Notes: generated from the sequence alone by a model not told the origin. 41,139 bases of DNA from CALMEH01 sp964548225 (GCA_964548225.1 CAZJQP010000041.1:1-41139); one strand, 5' to 3'. Positions 33,385-41,139 are shown, numbered from the stretch's first letter. Numbers and translations are program-made.

Positions 33385-33516
33385 AATTGAATTACGAAAT
33401 CACACGAAACTATTTAATCTGTTTCGTGCTTTTGAGAAGTAATTTTATTTCGGGGATTTCCCCCGCGAGGCAACGATTCACTTTCGAGTGCTTTTTTCGT
33501 AAGGCAATTCGGATGT

Positions 33517-33545
33517 TTGACTTTATGGTGTGTCAAACATAAAAT
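33517..33545 (+). promoter_or_regulatory. Sigma70-type promoter for the 377-aa secreted protein
   Basis: TTGACT (33517-33522), a 17-nt spacer and TAAAAT (33540-33545). The spacer contains GTCAAA, which pairs with TTTGAC across the -35, so the site is also a small inverted repeat that could be an operator. It gives a leader of about 130 nt. Confidence 0.6.
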
Positions 33546-33684
33546 GTTCTGCAAGTTTGAATAATGTTGTCAGCATAGACTGACAGATTTTTTTGCCCTG
33601 TAAGCAATGGGAATTGTTTCCAGATTAGCCCTCGTTAGCGTATTACATACCAACGAGTGAAGAAATATTGGAGAGATTATTGAT

Positions 33685-34818
33685 ATGAAAAACTTTAAAT
33701 CAGTAGTTACTTTTTGTTGTGGAAAGATGGTTCAATTTGCCCAGCCATTGTTGAGCGCAGAGAGAAAGCCTCCTGCCAAAATAAATCGGCACTTGCTCTC
33801 GACCCTAGTCGGGATGTTTGCGATTGTTGCTTTTGCTCCCGCTTTAGCTAACGCCCAACTTTGCACGGTTACGTCGGGAACAGCCGTCTATACGATTCCG
33901 GCGGCATCGCACTATGACGCTACGCCGACCTCGAATTTCACCGGAGTCGGCACGGGAGACTATGTATTTGAAGACGGCTGGTGGTTTCGGGTGGCGGGAG
34001 ACACTCAGGAATCCTTTTTCCCCGCTCCGACGACAACGACGTGTGCCGCTGCCGACGGAACTATCACTTGGGCGGACGTTGGGGCGCGTGGATTGTTCAG
34101 CGCAACAAATACGCTGAATCTGACAAGCGCGGGCGCGAACCAGGGCGTGCTGACCTTGACGATGTCAGTTACTAACTTGTCAACGGTCAACCCGCTCACA
34201 ATAAGTCTGTTCCATGGCGCGGACTTCGACGTGAACGGAACGGCAGGCACTGACAACGCGACACTCCTTTCCCCGAATACCCATATGAGTATTACAGACA
34301 CAACCACCGGTTTCGCGGAATACAAAGCATCCGCCCCATTCGCCAATGCGTTTCTGGTGAGACCGTTCGCGGCAACGACGGATGTGTTTGGTGTTTTGTC
34401 GGACACGGCTATTAGCAACTTTGACAATACGACACTACCGTTTGTCAGTGCCGATTTCACCGGCGCATACCAGTGGAATCTCGTCATTCCTGCCGCCGGC
34501 ACTGCGGCGGTTACTGTCCAACTGAGCGGAAACACGAATTTGCCTCCGGTAGTCGCGGCAAACGTCTCGGTCGGCGGGAGAGTGATGACAGACAAGGGAG
34601 GCATAGGCGTTTCCCGCGCGACTGTTTCCTTGACCGACCAAACCGGCACGACACGAACTGCGTTGACAAATGCGTTCGGTTATTTCCGCTTTGATGATGT
34701 CGAAGTTGGAGAAAGCTATGTCTTCACGATTCAACATAAACGTTACGAATTTGCACCGCGTGTAGTAACGATTAACGATGAAATAGGTGAAATTATTTTC
34801 GTCCCTGTGTCGGAATAA
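33685..34818 (+). CDS. Secreted protein with CarboxypepD_reg-like C-terminus
   Basis: A 377-residue exported protein with GGAGAG at 33670-33675. The signal peptide has an unusually long N-region; the hydrophobic core is at about 38-55 (LLSTLVGMFAIVAFAPALAN, cut near ANA). Residues about 60-290 are a beta-rich domain (YVFEDGWWFRVAGDTQESFF) of no family I can name. The C-terminal 90 residues (VSVGGRVMTDKGGIGVSRAT ... RTALTNAFGYFRFDDVEVGE) closely resemble the end of the 1724-residue protein upstream. Base composition is somewhat more GC-rich than neighbouring genes. A perfect terminator follows. Function unknown; likely surface exposed. Confidence 0.82.
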   Translation: MKNFKSVVTFCCGKMVQFAQPLLSAERKPPAKINRHLLSTLVGMFAIVAFAPALANAQLCTVTSGTAVYTIPAASHYDATPTSNFTGVGTGDYVFEDGWWFRVAGDTQESFFPAPTTTTCAAADGTITWADVGARGLFSATNTLNLTSAGANQGVLTLTMSVTNLSTVNPLTISLFHGADFDVNGTAGTDNATLLSPNTHMSITDTTTGFAEYKASAPFANAFLVRPFAATTDVFGVLSDTAISNFDNTTLPFVSADFTGAYQWNLVIPAAGTAAVTVQLSGNTNLPPVVAANVSVGGRVMTDKGGIGVSRATVSLTDQTGTTRTALTNAFGYFRFDDVEVGESYVFTIQHKRYEFAPRVVTINDEIGEIIFVPVSE

Positions 34819-34839
34819 AATAAAATCGGAATAAAGTAA

Positions 34840-34877
34840 AAAAAGAAACGCGGGCATTTCTGCCCGCGTTTCTTTTT
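34840..34877. terminator. Bidirectional rho-independent terminator
   Basis: A 17-bp perfect stem (34840-34856 with 34861-34877; core ACGCGGGCA), 4-nt loop TTTC, with A and T runs on both sides. It lies between convergent genes, and its right arm reaches into the stop codon of the ATP-grasp gene. Confidence 0.93.
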
Positions 34878-35898
34878 ATTCACCGCTTGTAGCTTTTTTA
34901 GTTTTGGCTTTGGCGGTTTTGGTTGTTTTTGCTTTAGCCGTTACTTTTTTTTTTGTCTCGACGTTTCCGGCGAGCATTGATGACCAACGATATTCGGGCT
35001 GGGCAATTTCGCCCGAAAGTTTGTTGATGATGAATTCGGTCATCGCGTTGATAATCCAGTTGTGGTTGTATTCGCCAACCGAAGCGAGTTCGGCATCGGG
35101 CGCAGGATTCATAAAATCAATCGCGTAGGGAACGCCGTCCTTGATAGCAAATTCGACCGTGTTCAAATCATATCCGAGAGCTTTGCAAATCGTGATAACG
35201 TCTTGCTCGACTCGTTTATGAAGCTCCGGCGAAAGATAATCTTCGACGTTGACGTATTGCATTCCCGACAAATATGGTTTGGACGGATCATATGGCATAA
35301 TCAAAACTTTTTCTTGCCCGACGCAATAGCAACGCACGAATTGATCATATTCGATGCCTTCTTGCAACGTCATACAAAGCTGACCGGATTGATTATATTC
35401 GGTGAAAAGTTCTTCCAACGAATGAATCTTCGACACATTTTTCCAACCGCCGCCATCGTGCGGTTTCAAGAAAGCAGGGAAGCCGACATAATCAATTATG
35501 CCTTGCCAATCAATCGGGAATTCGAGATTGCGAAGCGATTCGCTCGTGATGTCTTTGATGTAATCTTGCTGCGGAAGCAAAACCGTCTTCGGAATTGCCA
35601 CGCCGATTTTCGCCGCCAGACTGAAATTGAAGAATTTATCATCTGCCGACCACCAAAACGGATTGTTGACGATGTAAGTTCCTTCAAGTGCCATTCGCTT
35701 CAAAGTTGCGCGGTAATAGGGAACTTCGTGCGAAATACGGTCAATAACCAAATCATATTTCTTCGGTTCATCAAGCCGAATGCCGCCAACCGTTACCATT
35801 TCAGCAACAATCTCACCATTACCTTTTTCGTTAATGCTTTTAATAATTGATTCGGGAAACGTAACTTCGCGCCCGACTAATATTCCAACTCGTTTCAT
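34876..35898 (-). CDS. ATP-grasp protein with lysine-rich C-terminal tail
   Basis: A 340-residue protein. The N-terminal domain (MKRVGILVGREVTFPESIIK) and a central ATP-grasp fold follow the RimK/glutathione-synthetase-like layout: GFPAFLKPHDGGGWKNVSKI near 150, DQFVRCYCVGQEKVLIMPYD near 200, and the metal-binding end VEFAIKDGVPYAIDFMNPAP near 260-280. Such enzymes ligate a carboxylate to an amine using ATP; the substrate is unknown. After about residue 315 comes a Lys/Ala/Thr tail (KKKVTAKAKTTKTAKAKTKK), unlike normal family members and similar in style to histone H1-like or nucleoid-associated tails. There are no obvious pathway partners nearby. Confidence 0.85.
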   Translation of the reverse strand: MKRVGILVGREVTFPESIIKSINEKGNGEIVAEMVTVGGIRLDEPKKYDLVIDRISHEVPYYRATLKRMALEGTYIVNNPFWWSADDKFFNFSLAAKIGVAIPKTVLLPQQDYIKDITSESLRNLEFPIDWQGIIDYVGFPAFLKPHDGGGWKNVSKIHSLEELFTEYNQSGQLCMTLQEGIEYDQFVRCYCVGQEKVLIMPYDPSKPYLSGMQYVNVEDYLSPELHKRVEQDVITICKALGYDLNTVEFAIKDGVPYAIDFMNPAPDAELASVGEYNHNWIINAMTEFIINKLSGEIAQPEYRWSSMLAGNVETKKKVTAKAKTTKTAKAKTKKATSGE

Positions 35899-36020
35899 AA
35901 ATTATTTCCTTAATATATTTTTTGCAGAACCACACCCAAAGTAAGTGTGTTGTGTTTCGTATTTTGCACACTTAACTTCCGTAGCGATTTCCGCCATTTT
36001 GTTTGTAATAATTGCGTTAA

Positions 36021-36039
36021 TTTCAGAAAGTTTCTGAAA
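36021..36039. promoter_or_regulatory. 19-bp palindrome in the 35899-36193 gap
   Basis: TTTCAGAAA-G-TTTCTGAAA is a perfect 9-bp inverted repeat about 155 nt ahead of the VWFA gene, a possible operator. The same gap holds AAGTGTG...CACACTT at about 35942-35974 and a tandem GTGCAAA near 36085. Nothing else in this 295-nt gap can be assigned, and no gene is seen. Confidence 0.4.
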
Positions 36040-36193
36040 TCCTTAATTTTAATTGAAGCCGAATTGTTAGGCAAGCAGGGGCAGTGCAAAGTGCAAAGTG
36101 AAACTTTTTATCCGAACTACTCATTACTCATTATGCACTACCAAAGCAACCGCATTTTCAATTTGTGCGTCTGATTGATTATTATTCTTAATT

Positions 36194-37186
36194 ATGCGTT
36201 CTTCTAAAGTTTTATTAATTTTATTTTTGCTTTTCGGATTTTTGAATGCTTCGGCACAGGAAGAAGACCCTCCGATTATTGTTGATTCGTCAATCGTGCG
36301 GTTAAATGTCGGTGTGGTTGATAACAAAGGTCGCCCGATTACAAGTTTGAACAAAGATAGTTTTGTGCTTTACGAAGACGGAGTAAAACAAGACATCGTG
36401 CGCTTCGAGCCGGTTGCCGCGCCGTTTAGTGTCGTCTTGATTCTCGATATGAGCGGCTCAACGCTCGGTTTCCGTGAAATTATTCGTCAATCGGCATCTC
36501 GTTTTATTGATGCCCTTGCGCCCGATGACCGCATCGCCGTGGTCGAATTTTACGACAAAATAAATCTTTTGAACGATTTTACGACAGATCGAAAAAAAGT
36601 CGCCAATTCAATCAGTGTTGCCAACGGGCGCGGCAAAACTCAACTTTACAAAGCTCTCGAATTTTCGCTTGAAAAACTTTCAAAAGAAGGAAATCGTCGC
36701 AAATCTATTGTCGTTTTAACCGACGGAGTTGACACCGCAATCCGCGACAAAGACCGCGACTTTCTCGAAAAAGTCAAAGAAAACGAAATTCTGACATCAA
36801 TCAAACCCGATACCAGCGATATTCTCAATAATGTTTTGGCAAAAGCTGACAAACAGGGCGTAACCGTTTATCCGCTCGCTCTGCCAACGGGAAATCCTGC
36901 TAAACTCGCTGACCCGACACCGATTCAGGTTGCGCTTTATTCTGCCGCACAAACACGCCTCGAAATTCTTTCAAACCGCACGGGCGGAACGCTCAATGCC
37001 ATCAACCGCCTCGAAGATATGGGCAGAATCTACGCTTCGGTTGCCGCCGAACTGCGAACGCTTTACACTATCGAATATCAATCAACCAATGATAAACGCG
37101 ACGGCAAATGGCGCGAAATAAAAATCGAAGTCAAAAGCACCTCCGAATTGATTTCAAAAACAAAGCCCGGATATTTTGCAAAATAA
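36194..37186 (+). CDS. Exported VWFA-domain protein
   Basis: A 330-residue exported protein with signal peptide VLLILFLLFGFLNASA (then Q). An N-terminal beta domain (VRLNVGVVDNKGRPITSLNK, DSFVLYEDGVKQ) precedes a von Willebrand factor A domain at about 78-290. The metal-binding MIDAS motif is DMSGS near residue 85, with Thr in GKTQLYKALE and Asp in VVLTDGVD completing the site. This is the common 'VWFA-related domain' type in Acidobacteriota. VWA domains mediate protein-protein contact; the partner is unknown. Confidence 0.9.
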   Translation: MRSSKVLLILFLLFGFLNASAQEEDPPIIVDSSIVRLNVGVVDNKGRPITSLNKDSFVLYEDGVKQDIVRFEPVAAPFSVVLILDMSGSTLGFREIIRQSASRFIDALAPDDRIAVVEFYDKINLLNDFTTDRKKVANSISVANGRGKTQLYKALEFSLEKLSKEGNRRKSIVVLTDGVDTAIRDKDRDFLEKVKENEILTSIKPDTSDILNNVLAKADKQGVTVYPLALPTGNPAKLADPTPIQVALYSAAQTRLEILSNRTGGTLNAINRLEDMGRIYASVAAELRTLYTIEYQSTNDKRDGKWREIKIEVKSTSELISKTKPGYFAK

Positions 37187-37197
37187 GAAACGCAAAC

Positions 37198-37226
37198 TTG
37201 ACAGAAAAGCGCAACATTTGTAGTCT
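37198..37226 (+). promoter_or_regulatory. Promoter of tRNA-Arg
   Basis: TTGACA (37198-37203), 17-nt spacer, TAGTCT (37221-37226). The predicted start is near 37233, about 9 nt before the tRNA. Confidence 0.65.
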
Positions 37227-37241
37227 AATTATTCGCTTTAT

Positions 37242-37315
37242 GCACCCGTAGCTCAGCTGGATAGAGTGCTTGACTACGAATCAAGAGGTCGTAAGTTCGA
37301 ATCTTGCCGGGTGTA
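37242..37315 (+). tRNA. tRNA-Arg (anticodon ACG)
   Basis: A complete 74-nt cloverleaf: acceptor stem GCACCCG/CGGGTGT (first pair G-U), D arm GCTC/GAGT, anticodon stem CTTGA/TCAAG with loop CTACGAA (anticodon ACG), variable AGGTC, T arm GTAAG/CTTGC with TTCGAAT loop. The discriminator base is A and the CCA end is not encoded. ACG in the wobble position is normally edited to ICG. Confidence 0.97.
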
Positions 37316-37324
37316 TTTCAAATT

Positions 37325-37353
37325 AAAAGACTGTCATTTCGACAGTCTTTTTT
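37325..37353 (+). terminator. tRNA-Arg terminator
   Basis: AAAAGACTGTC (37325-37335) pairs with GACAGTCTTTT (37341-37351), 5-nt loop, then T residues. Confidence 0.9.
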
Positions 37354-37382
37354 ATTTTCATTGAAAATAATATGATTTTCGC

Positions 37383-37412
37383 TTGCCAAATCCAACAAAT
37401 AAATTGTATTCT
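37383..37412 (+). promoter_or_regulatory. Promoter of the candidate RNA upstream of aroB
   Basis: TTGCCA (37383-37388), 18-nt spacer, TATTCT (37407-37412). The predicted transcript starts near 37419, after the tRNA terminator, so this is a separate transcription unit. Confidence 0.6.
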
Positions 37413-37418
37413 AAACCT

Positions 37419-37570
37419 AATTGAAACAGTTGGTGAATCCACTGTTTCTAGTGGTTGCTGGGGTGAGGACAGTAACTGCGAATTGGCAGGTGCGGTGCAC
37501 TTCCACGTTGCTTCGCCTGCTTAATAAAAAAGTTTTGAGCCGTAAATTTTGATAAAAGATTTACGGCTTT
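37419..37570 (+). ncRNA. Candidate structured RNA or aroB leader
   Basis: About 150 nt between a promoter and a terminator with no credible reading frame. Predicted stems: GAAACAGTTGG/CCACTGTTTC with a bulge (37423-37448); GTTGCTG/CAGTAAC with the loop GGGTGAGGA (37454-37476); GCGAA/TTCGC (37478-37482 with 37512-37516) enclosing GTGCGGTGCAC-type pairing. A second hairpin CCACT/AGTGG (37439-37454) competes with the first. The end stem AGCCGTAAA/TTTACGGCT (37538-37568) is followed by T residues and lies 15 nt before aroB. It may be a stand-alone small RNA or an attenuator-type leader. I recognise no known class. Confidence 0.5.
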
Positions 37571-37584
37571 TGCTTTTGTGATTT

Positions 37585-38754
37585 ATGCGTTCAAAAACGA
37601 TTTCTATTAATACTTCCGAAACTTCGAGCCGCTACGAAATTAAAATCGGCAGAGATTTGCTTCAAAATTGCGGCGAATGGGCGAGAAATTGTTTGGATGG
37701 TTCGGCGCGGAAAGTTGTTTTGGTTTCAAATCCAAAAATATTTCGTCTGTATGGCGAAAAAACTGTAAAGGCTTTGAAACAAACAGGTTTTGAAGTTTTC
37801 GTTTTTTTGATGAAGGACGGCGAAAGATATAAAAACTTTCGCGTTTTGGAAAAACTGCTTGAATTTTTCAGCGAAAATAAATTGACTCGAACCGATGCGG
37901 CAATCGCGCTTGGCGGCGGCGTGGTCGGCGATTTGACCGGATTCGCAGCAGCAATTTTTTTGCGCGGAATTCCTTTTTTGCAAATTCCGACAACGCTTTT
38001 GGCGATGATTGATTCTTCCGTCGGCGGCAAAACGGCGGTAAATTCTTCATTCGGCAAAAATCTTATCGGCGCGTTTTATCAACCATCTGGAGTTTTGGTT
38101 GATTCGGATGTTTTGCAAACTCTCGAATCACGCGAATTGACTGCCGGATTTTGCGAAGCTGTTAAGCACGGCGCAATTTCATCCGAAAAATTATTTAATC
38201 AAATTACCCGATTTTTAAAGGAATTTCCGCAAGATAATTTCAAAAAACATTTTACAACCGCCGAATTTAACAAAAATCTCGAAAATCTTCTTGTCGCGCA
38301 AATTTCTTTTAAAGCCGAAATAGTGGCTGGTGACGAACGCGAAAACATTACGCGAATTGATGCCAAATCACGCAAAATATTGAACTTTGGGCATACTGTT
38401 GCTCACGCGCTCGAAAAAATTACTGATTATAAATATTTCAAACACGGTGAAGCGGTGGGTTTAGGAATTTTATGTGTCGCTGAAATTTCAAAAAATGTTG
38501 GCATTTTTAGTCAAAATGCGCTAACATTATTAAACGATGTTGTTCGTTTGACCGGAAAACTTCCGGCGACAAACAAAATCGAACTTGAAAAGCTGACAGA
38601 AGCGTTTGAATTCGACAAAAAACAAAGCGGACAATCTCTCCAATGGATTTTGATCGAAAGTATCGGTTCGCCGGTCATTGTTGATGGCAATACAATTCCC
38701 ACTGAGATTCTTCAAAAATCACTACAAAATGTTCTATACAGGCTAGCTTCTTAG
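37585..38754 (+). CDS. aroB: 3-dehydroquinate synthase
   Basis: A 389-residue cytoplasmic NAD+- and metal-dependent enzyme making 3-dehydroquinate from DAHP, the second step of the shikimate pathway. It contains the signature GGGVVGDLTGFAAAIFLRGI and IPTTLLAMIDSSVGGKTAVN around residues 115-150, FCEAVKHGAI near 190 and ILNFGHTVAHALEK near 265-280 with the metal-binding His. KHGEAVGLGI follows near 290. The length is typical. A structured leader with terminator lies just upstream, and a small membrane protein gene follows 18 nt downstream, probably on the same message. Confidence 0.96.
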   Translation: MRSKTISINTSETSSRYEIKIGRDLLQNCGEWARNCLDGSARKVVLVSNPKIFRLYGEKTVKALKQTGFEVFVFLMKDGERYKNFRVLEKLLEFFSENKLTRTDAAIALGGGVVGDLTGFAAAIFLRGIPFLQIPTTLLAMIDSSVGGKTAVNSSFGKNLIGAFYQPSGVLVDSDVLQTLESRELTAGFCEAVKHGAISSEKLFNQITRFLKEFPQDNFKKHFTTAEFNKNLENLLVAQISFKAEIVAGDERENITRIDAKSRKILNFGHTVAHALEKITDYKYFKHGEAVGLGILCVAEISKNVGIFSQNALTLLNDVVRLTGKLPATNKIELEKLTEAFEFDKKQSGQSLQWILIESIGSPVIVDGNTIPTEILQKSLQNVLYRLAS

Positions 38755-38772
38755 GTCAGCACGGGAGTTAAA

Positions 38773-39177
38773 ATGAAAGAAAATTTAGTTAATAAAAGGC
38801 ATAGCGAACGCGGAAGTGCGGGCGCAAAGTTGGTTGCTGTTTTAGCCGTATTATTTTTAATCGGACACGCCGGACTCAATTTTATTCCGGTTGCTTATCA
38901 AGGTGCGAGCTTTAGGGAAGACCTGCGTATGGCAGTTCTTCAAGGTTCGGCTTTGCCGAGCGGAAATTCGGTTGGAACAACCGAAGCAAGGATTAAGCAA
39001 TCGGCAGAATCAAATCAAATTCCGGCTGATGCTGTTATTCAAGTGAAACAAATTAAAGGCGGAGTGCAAGCTCAAGCAGTTTATTCTAAAAAAGTCAATA
39101 TTTTACCTTTTGGTCTTTACGTTTATAATTATCAGTTTGACTACACTGCCGCCCCCACCGGATTTTTGATGAAATAA
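38773..39177 (+). CDS. Small single-pass membrane protein, pilin-like N-terminus
   Basis: A 134-residue protein. GGGAG about 8 nt upstream of ATG 38773 is a clear ribosome site. The N-terminus RHSERGSAGAKLVAVLAVLF, followed by LIGHAGLNFIPV, is a basic stretch and one hydrophobic helix, recalling a prepilin or DUF4845-type protein. The rest is soluble and mixed alpha/beta (RIKQSAESNQIPADAVIQVK; VYSKKVNILPFGLYVYNYQF). I do not assign a function. It is 18 nt after aroB and 6 nt from the convergent radical SAM gene. Confidence 0.7.
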   Translation: MKENLVNKRHSERGSAGAKLVAVLAVLFLIGHAGLNFIPVAYQGASFREDLRMAVLQGSALPSGNSVGTTEARIKQSAESNQIPADAVIQVKQIKGGVQAQAVYSKKVNILPFGLYVYNYQFDYTAAPTGFLMK

Positions 39178-39182
39178 TAATT

Positions 39183-41069
39183 TTATAAATTGACAGCCAA
39201 ATTTTGCTGAACTTTGAGCGGCTGAATTTGAATTAAACTGTTTGGCGCATCAGCCAGCCAAGTTGTCGGACACACGCCGCAAGTCGTGCATTTTTCAACA
39301 GCCGGACACGGTTTTGAAGAAAGTGCGGCTTGCGATTTTTCGTGTTCTTCCTTCAAAAATTCAAAACTCAAACCCGAATCAACGATAGACCAAGGCAGAA
39401 ATTCATCGTAATTCCGATTGCGCGAGATGTGAAACGCATCGTCAAAATCGAGTTTTCGCAAAGTTTCGCGGATGTTTTTTCCGCTTTTCGCGGCTTCGTC
39501 AATAACTTTTGAAACGGTTCGGTCGCCCGATGAAAATAATGCTTGTTCGTGTGCGATTTTCGCGGACATAAAACGAACTTCGACATTCGGAATGCGCGAC
39601 AAACCTTTGCAGACATATTTTATTTTTTGTTTCAATTCCTTTTCGTCGCAAATCGCGTCCCATTGGAGCGGAGTGTTCGGTTTCGGAACAAATCCATTTA
39701 AACTCGGAATAATTTTTCCGGCACGTCCGAATTTTTTACCGGCTTCGAGCATTCGATTTTTGATTCGTTCAACCAAAACAAACATTTCGTCCAAATCTTC
39801 CGGCGTTTCGGTCGGCAGACCGACCATCATATAAAGTTTTATCGTCAACATTCCGCGGTCGAAAACTGCGCCACAGATGTCAACAATTTCATCGTTTGTT
39901 AAGTTTTTATTAATGACACGCCGCAATCTGTCCGAACCCGTTTCCGGCGCGACGGCGATCTGTTGGTCGTTTGATTCGACTAAAGCATCAAGCAATTCAT
40001 CGGAAATTTGGTCTAATCTGAGAGAAGAAACCGTAATGCGATAATCCATTTTCCTGAGTTCCGAAAGAATCGTCGAAATTTCGGGATGGTCGCAGACGGC
40101 GGTCGAAACAAGTCCGATTTTATTGGTTTTATTGCGCCATTCACGCGCTTTTGCGAGAATATCTTTCGCCGGAACAACACGCGGCGGATAATAATTGTAA
40201 CCAGCCCAACAAAAACGGCAACCTTGCGAACAACCGCGTGAGATTTCAACTAAAAGACGGTCGCCCATTTCGGCTTTCGGACTCCAAACCGATGTCGAAG
40301 GGCAGAAAATATCTTGATTTACGAGAAAATCGGCAAGTTCGGTTTCGCCGCGTTTCATTGCGCGTCTCAAAGTTCCTTCTTTCGGATTAACCGCCGCAAG
40401 TGCGCGTCCGACTCGTTTGGGAACTCCGGTTTCATTCGGCAGATAATCAAAAATCGTGCCGTCGTCGTTGTAAATCACATCATAAAGCGACGGAATATAA
40501 AATCCGCGCCCGATTTTGGCAAGATTGAGCAAAATATCTTCTTTATTGCCGTGTTCGAGGATCGCGTCAACTAATTGATAAGCAAGAATTTCACCTTCAC
40601 CGACGGCGATAATATCGGTAAAATCGGCAATCGGTTCAGGGTTCAAAAACGAAGCCGCGCCGCCCATTACGACCAGCGGATGAAAATGATTTCTGTCTTT
40701 CGCCCAAACCGGAATCTGCGAAAGCTGGAGCATTTTCGCCATATTCAGATAATCGGTTTCAAACGAAATCGAAAAGGCGACAACATCAAAATCTTTAATC
40801 GGCGTTTTAGTTTCTAAAGATAAAAGCGGTGTGCGGGATTTTTCGTATTCTTTAAGTTCAAAATCATCCGGCAGAAAAACTCTTTCGCAAGAAACTTCAG
40901 GAATTTTGTTGAAAAGCTCATACATCGTGTGCATTCCCAAGTTTGCCATTCCAATCGAATAAGTGTTCGGATAACACAACGCAATACGGAGCATCGTGCC
41001 GTGTTTGACGATGAAGCCTTCTTCGTCAGCGAGTTTCTGTTTGTAGCTTTCGATAATTCGTTGCGTCAT
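39183..41069 (-). CDS. B12-binding-domain radical SAM protein
   Basis: A 628-residue enzyme from ATG 41069 (an in-frame ATG at 41099 would add ten residues). The N-terminal B12-binding-like domain starts with MLRIALCYPNTYSIGMANLG near residue 26 and continues through VVMGGAASFLNPEPIADFTD. The radical SAM core has the [4Fe-4S] ligands Cys280-x3-Cys284-x2-Cys287 in ISRGCSQGCRFCWAGYNYYP. VAPETGSDRLRRVINK follows near 370. The C-terminus has a further cysteine cluster (CPAVEKCTTCGVCP), possibly an auxiliary Fe-S site. The layout fits the TIGR03960/YgiQ-like group, of mostly unknown substrate. Only 70 nt of unassigned sequence lie beyond it at the right edge. Confidence 0.9.
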   Translation of the reverse strand: MTQRIIESYKQKLADEEGFIVKHGTMLRIALCYPNTYSIGMANLGMHTMYELFNKIPEVSCERVFLPDDFELKEYEKSRTPLLSLETKTPIKDFDVVAFSISFETDYLNMAKMLQLSQIPVWAKDRNHFHPLVVMGGAASFLNPEPIADFTDIIAVGEGEILAYQLVDAILEHGNKEDILLNLAKIGRGFYIPSLYDVIYNDDGTIFDYLPNETGVPKRVGRALAAVNPKEGTLRRAMKRGETELADFLVNQDIFCPSTSVWSPKAEMGDRLLVEISRGCSQGCRFCWAGYNYYPPRVVPAKDILAKAREWRNKTNKIGLVSTAVCDHPEISTILSELRKMDYRITVSSLRLDQISDELLDALVESNDQQIAVAPETGSDRLRRVINKNLTNDEIVDICGAVFDRGMLTIKLYMMVGLPTETPEDLDEMFVLVERIKNRMLEAGKKFGRAGKIIPSLNGFVPKPNTPLQWDAICDEKELKQKIKYVCKGLSRIPNVEVRFMSAKIAHEQALFSSGDRTVSKVIDEAAKSGKNIRETLRKLDFDDAFHISRNRNYDEFLPWSIVDSGLSFEFLKEEHEKSQAALSSKPCPAVEKCTTCGVCPTTWLADAPNSLIQIQPLKVQQNLAVNL

Positions 41070-41139
41070 AAAACCGTTAATTATATGAAGCCTGTGCATA
41101 ATTCATAACCTTATTCTCAAGCGAGCATTTTCAATCTGT

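Noticed and set aside
33440..33545. Possible riboswitch upstream of the 377-aa secreted protein
   Set aside because: I compared it with the c-di-GMP-I pattern because of a GATTCACTTTCGAGTG-like block, but the conserved core and pairing are not there, and the promoter lies downstream of it.
35062..35850. 262-codon plus-strand frame opposite the ATP-grasp gene
   Set aside because: The minus-strand product has clear ATP-grasp motifs; this frame has none.
37371..37570. SRP RNA, tmRNA, RNase P RNA or 6S RNA identity for the aroB-upstream RNA
   Set aside because: The SRP GGAAGCAGC loop, the tmRNA tRNA-like ends and the RNase P GAGGAAAGTCC core are absent. A 6S fold is not convincing because a local hairpin occupies the 5' end; left as unknown.

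Overview
The window looks like chromosomal DNA of a moderately low-GC member of the Acidobacteriota, most likely a Blastocatellia/Pyrinomonadales-type bacterium. This is inferred from gene style, not from a marker gene: secreted proteins with FG-GAP/VCBS-type 'DYDGDGK' repeats, VWFA proteins, Pro/Thr-rich 'TPTPTP' linkers, and long secreted proteins sharing a C-terminal carboxypeptidase-regulatory-like module. There is one tRNA (Arg, anticodon ACG), no rRNA, no CRISPR array and no intact transposase.

Layout. 1-3653 is a minus-strand, tightly packed block: TlpA-like lipoprotein, type II restriction endonuclease, DNA methyltransferase, and a GH15 glucoamylase-family gene cut by the left edge. 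3824-9813 carries a NifU-like Fe-S scaffold, a CorC/HlyC-family membrane protein, a small lipoprotein, enolase, a FlaR-like P-loop kinase, another lipoprotein and a CYTH-domain protein. 9902-15905 holds a hypothetical protein, a 21-bp repeat array, a decayed RHS fragment, a lytic transglycosylase-like protein, GlmM and a TPR protein. 16146-17940 encodes a Tat-type intradiol dioxygenase followed by a six-repeat VCBS protein. 17985-21096 is a regulatory block: TonB-domain protein, YwbE, anti-sigma factor and ECF sigma factor. 21393-27079 has a YfgM/TPR-like membrane protein, a subtilisin-like protease with six VCBS repeats, and a membrane TPR protein whose start sits in a terminator-like hairpin. 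27484-34818 holds two secreted proteins (1724 and 377 aa) sharing one C-terminal module, separated by 1 kb with a second 21-bp array. 34876-41069 has an ATP-grasp protein with a Lys-rich tail, a VWFA protein, tRNA-Arg, a candidate structured RNA, aroB, a small membrane protein and a B12-binding radical SAM protein.

How parts work together. The clearest regulatory link is a 30-nt promoter-like motif with identical spacing upstream of both the ECF sigma gene and the tonB-like gene, suggesting autoregulation and a shared regulon. The restriction enzyme and methyltransferase form a complete-looking type II system. Other genes are mainly housekeeping (eno, glmM, aroB) or secreted/envelope functions.

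The unusual content is intergenic. At least five foldback elements have long terminal inverted repeats and no transposase; one separates the sigma gene from its anti-sigma gene, and another abuts the glmM start codon. Two unrelated degenerate tandem arrays (about 12 and 13 units) keep exactly a 21-bp period without an indel. A family of AACCAC...GTGGTT hairpins recurs between genes. A promoter-to-terminator interval with a predicted fold lies between tRNA-Arg and aroB and matches no RNA class I recognise.
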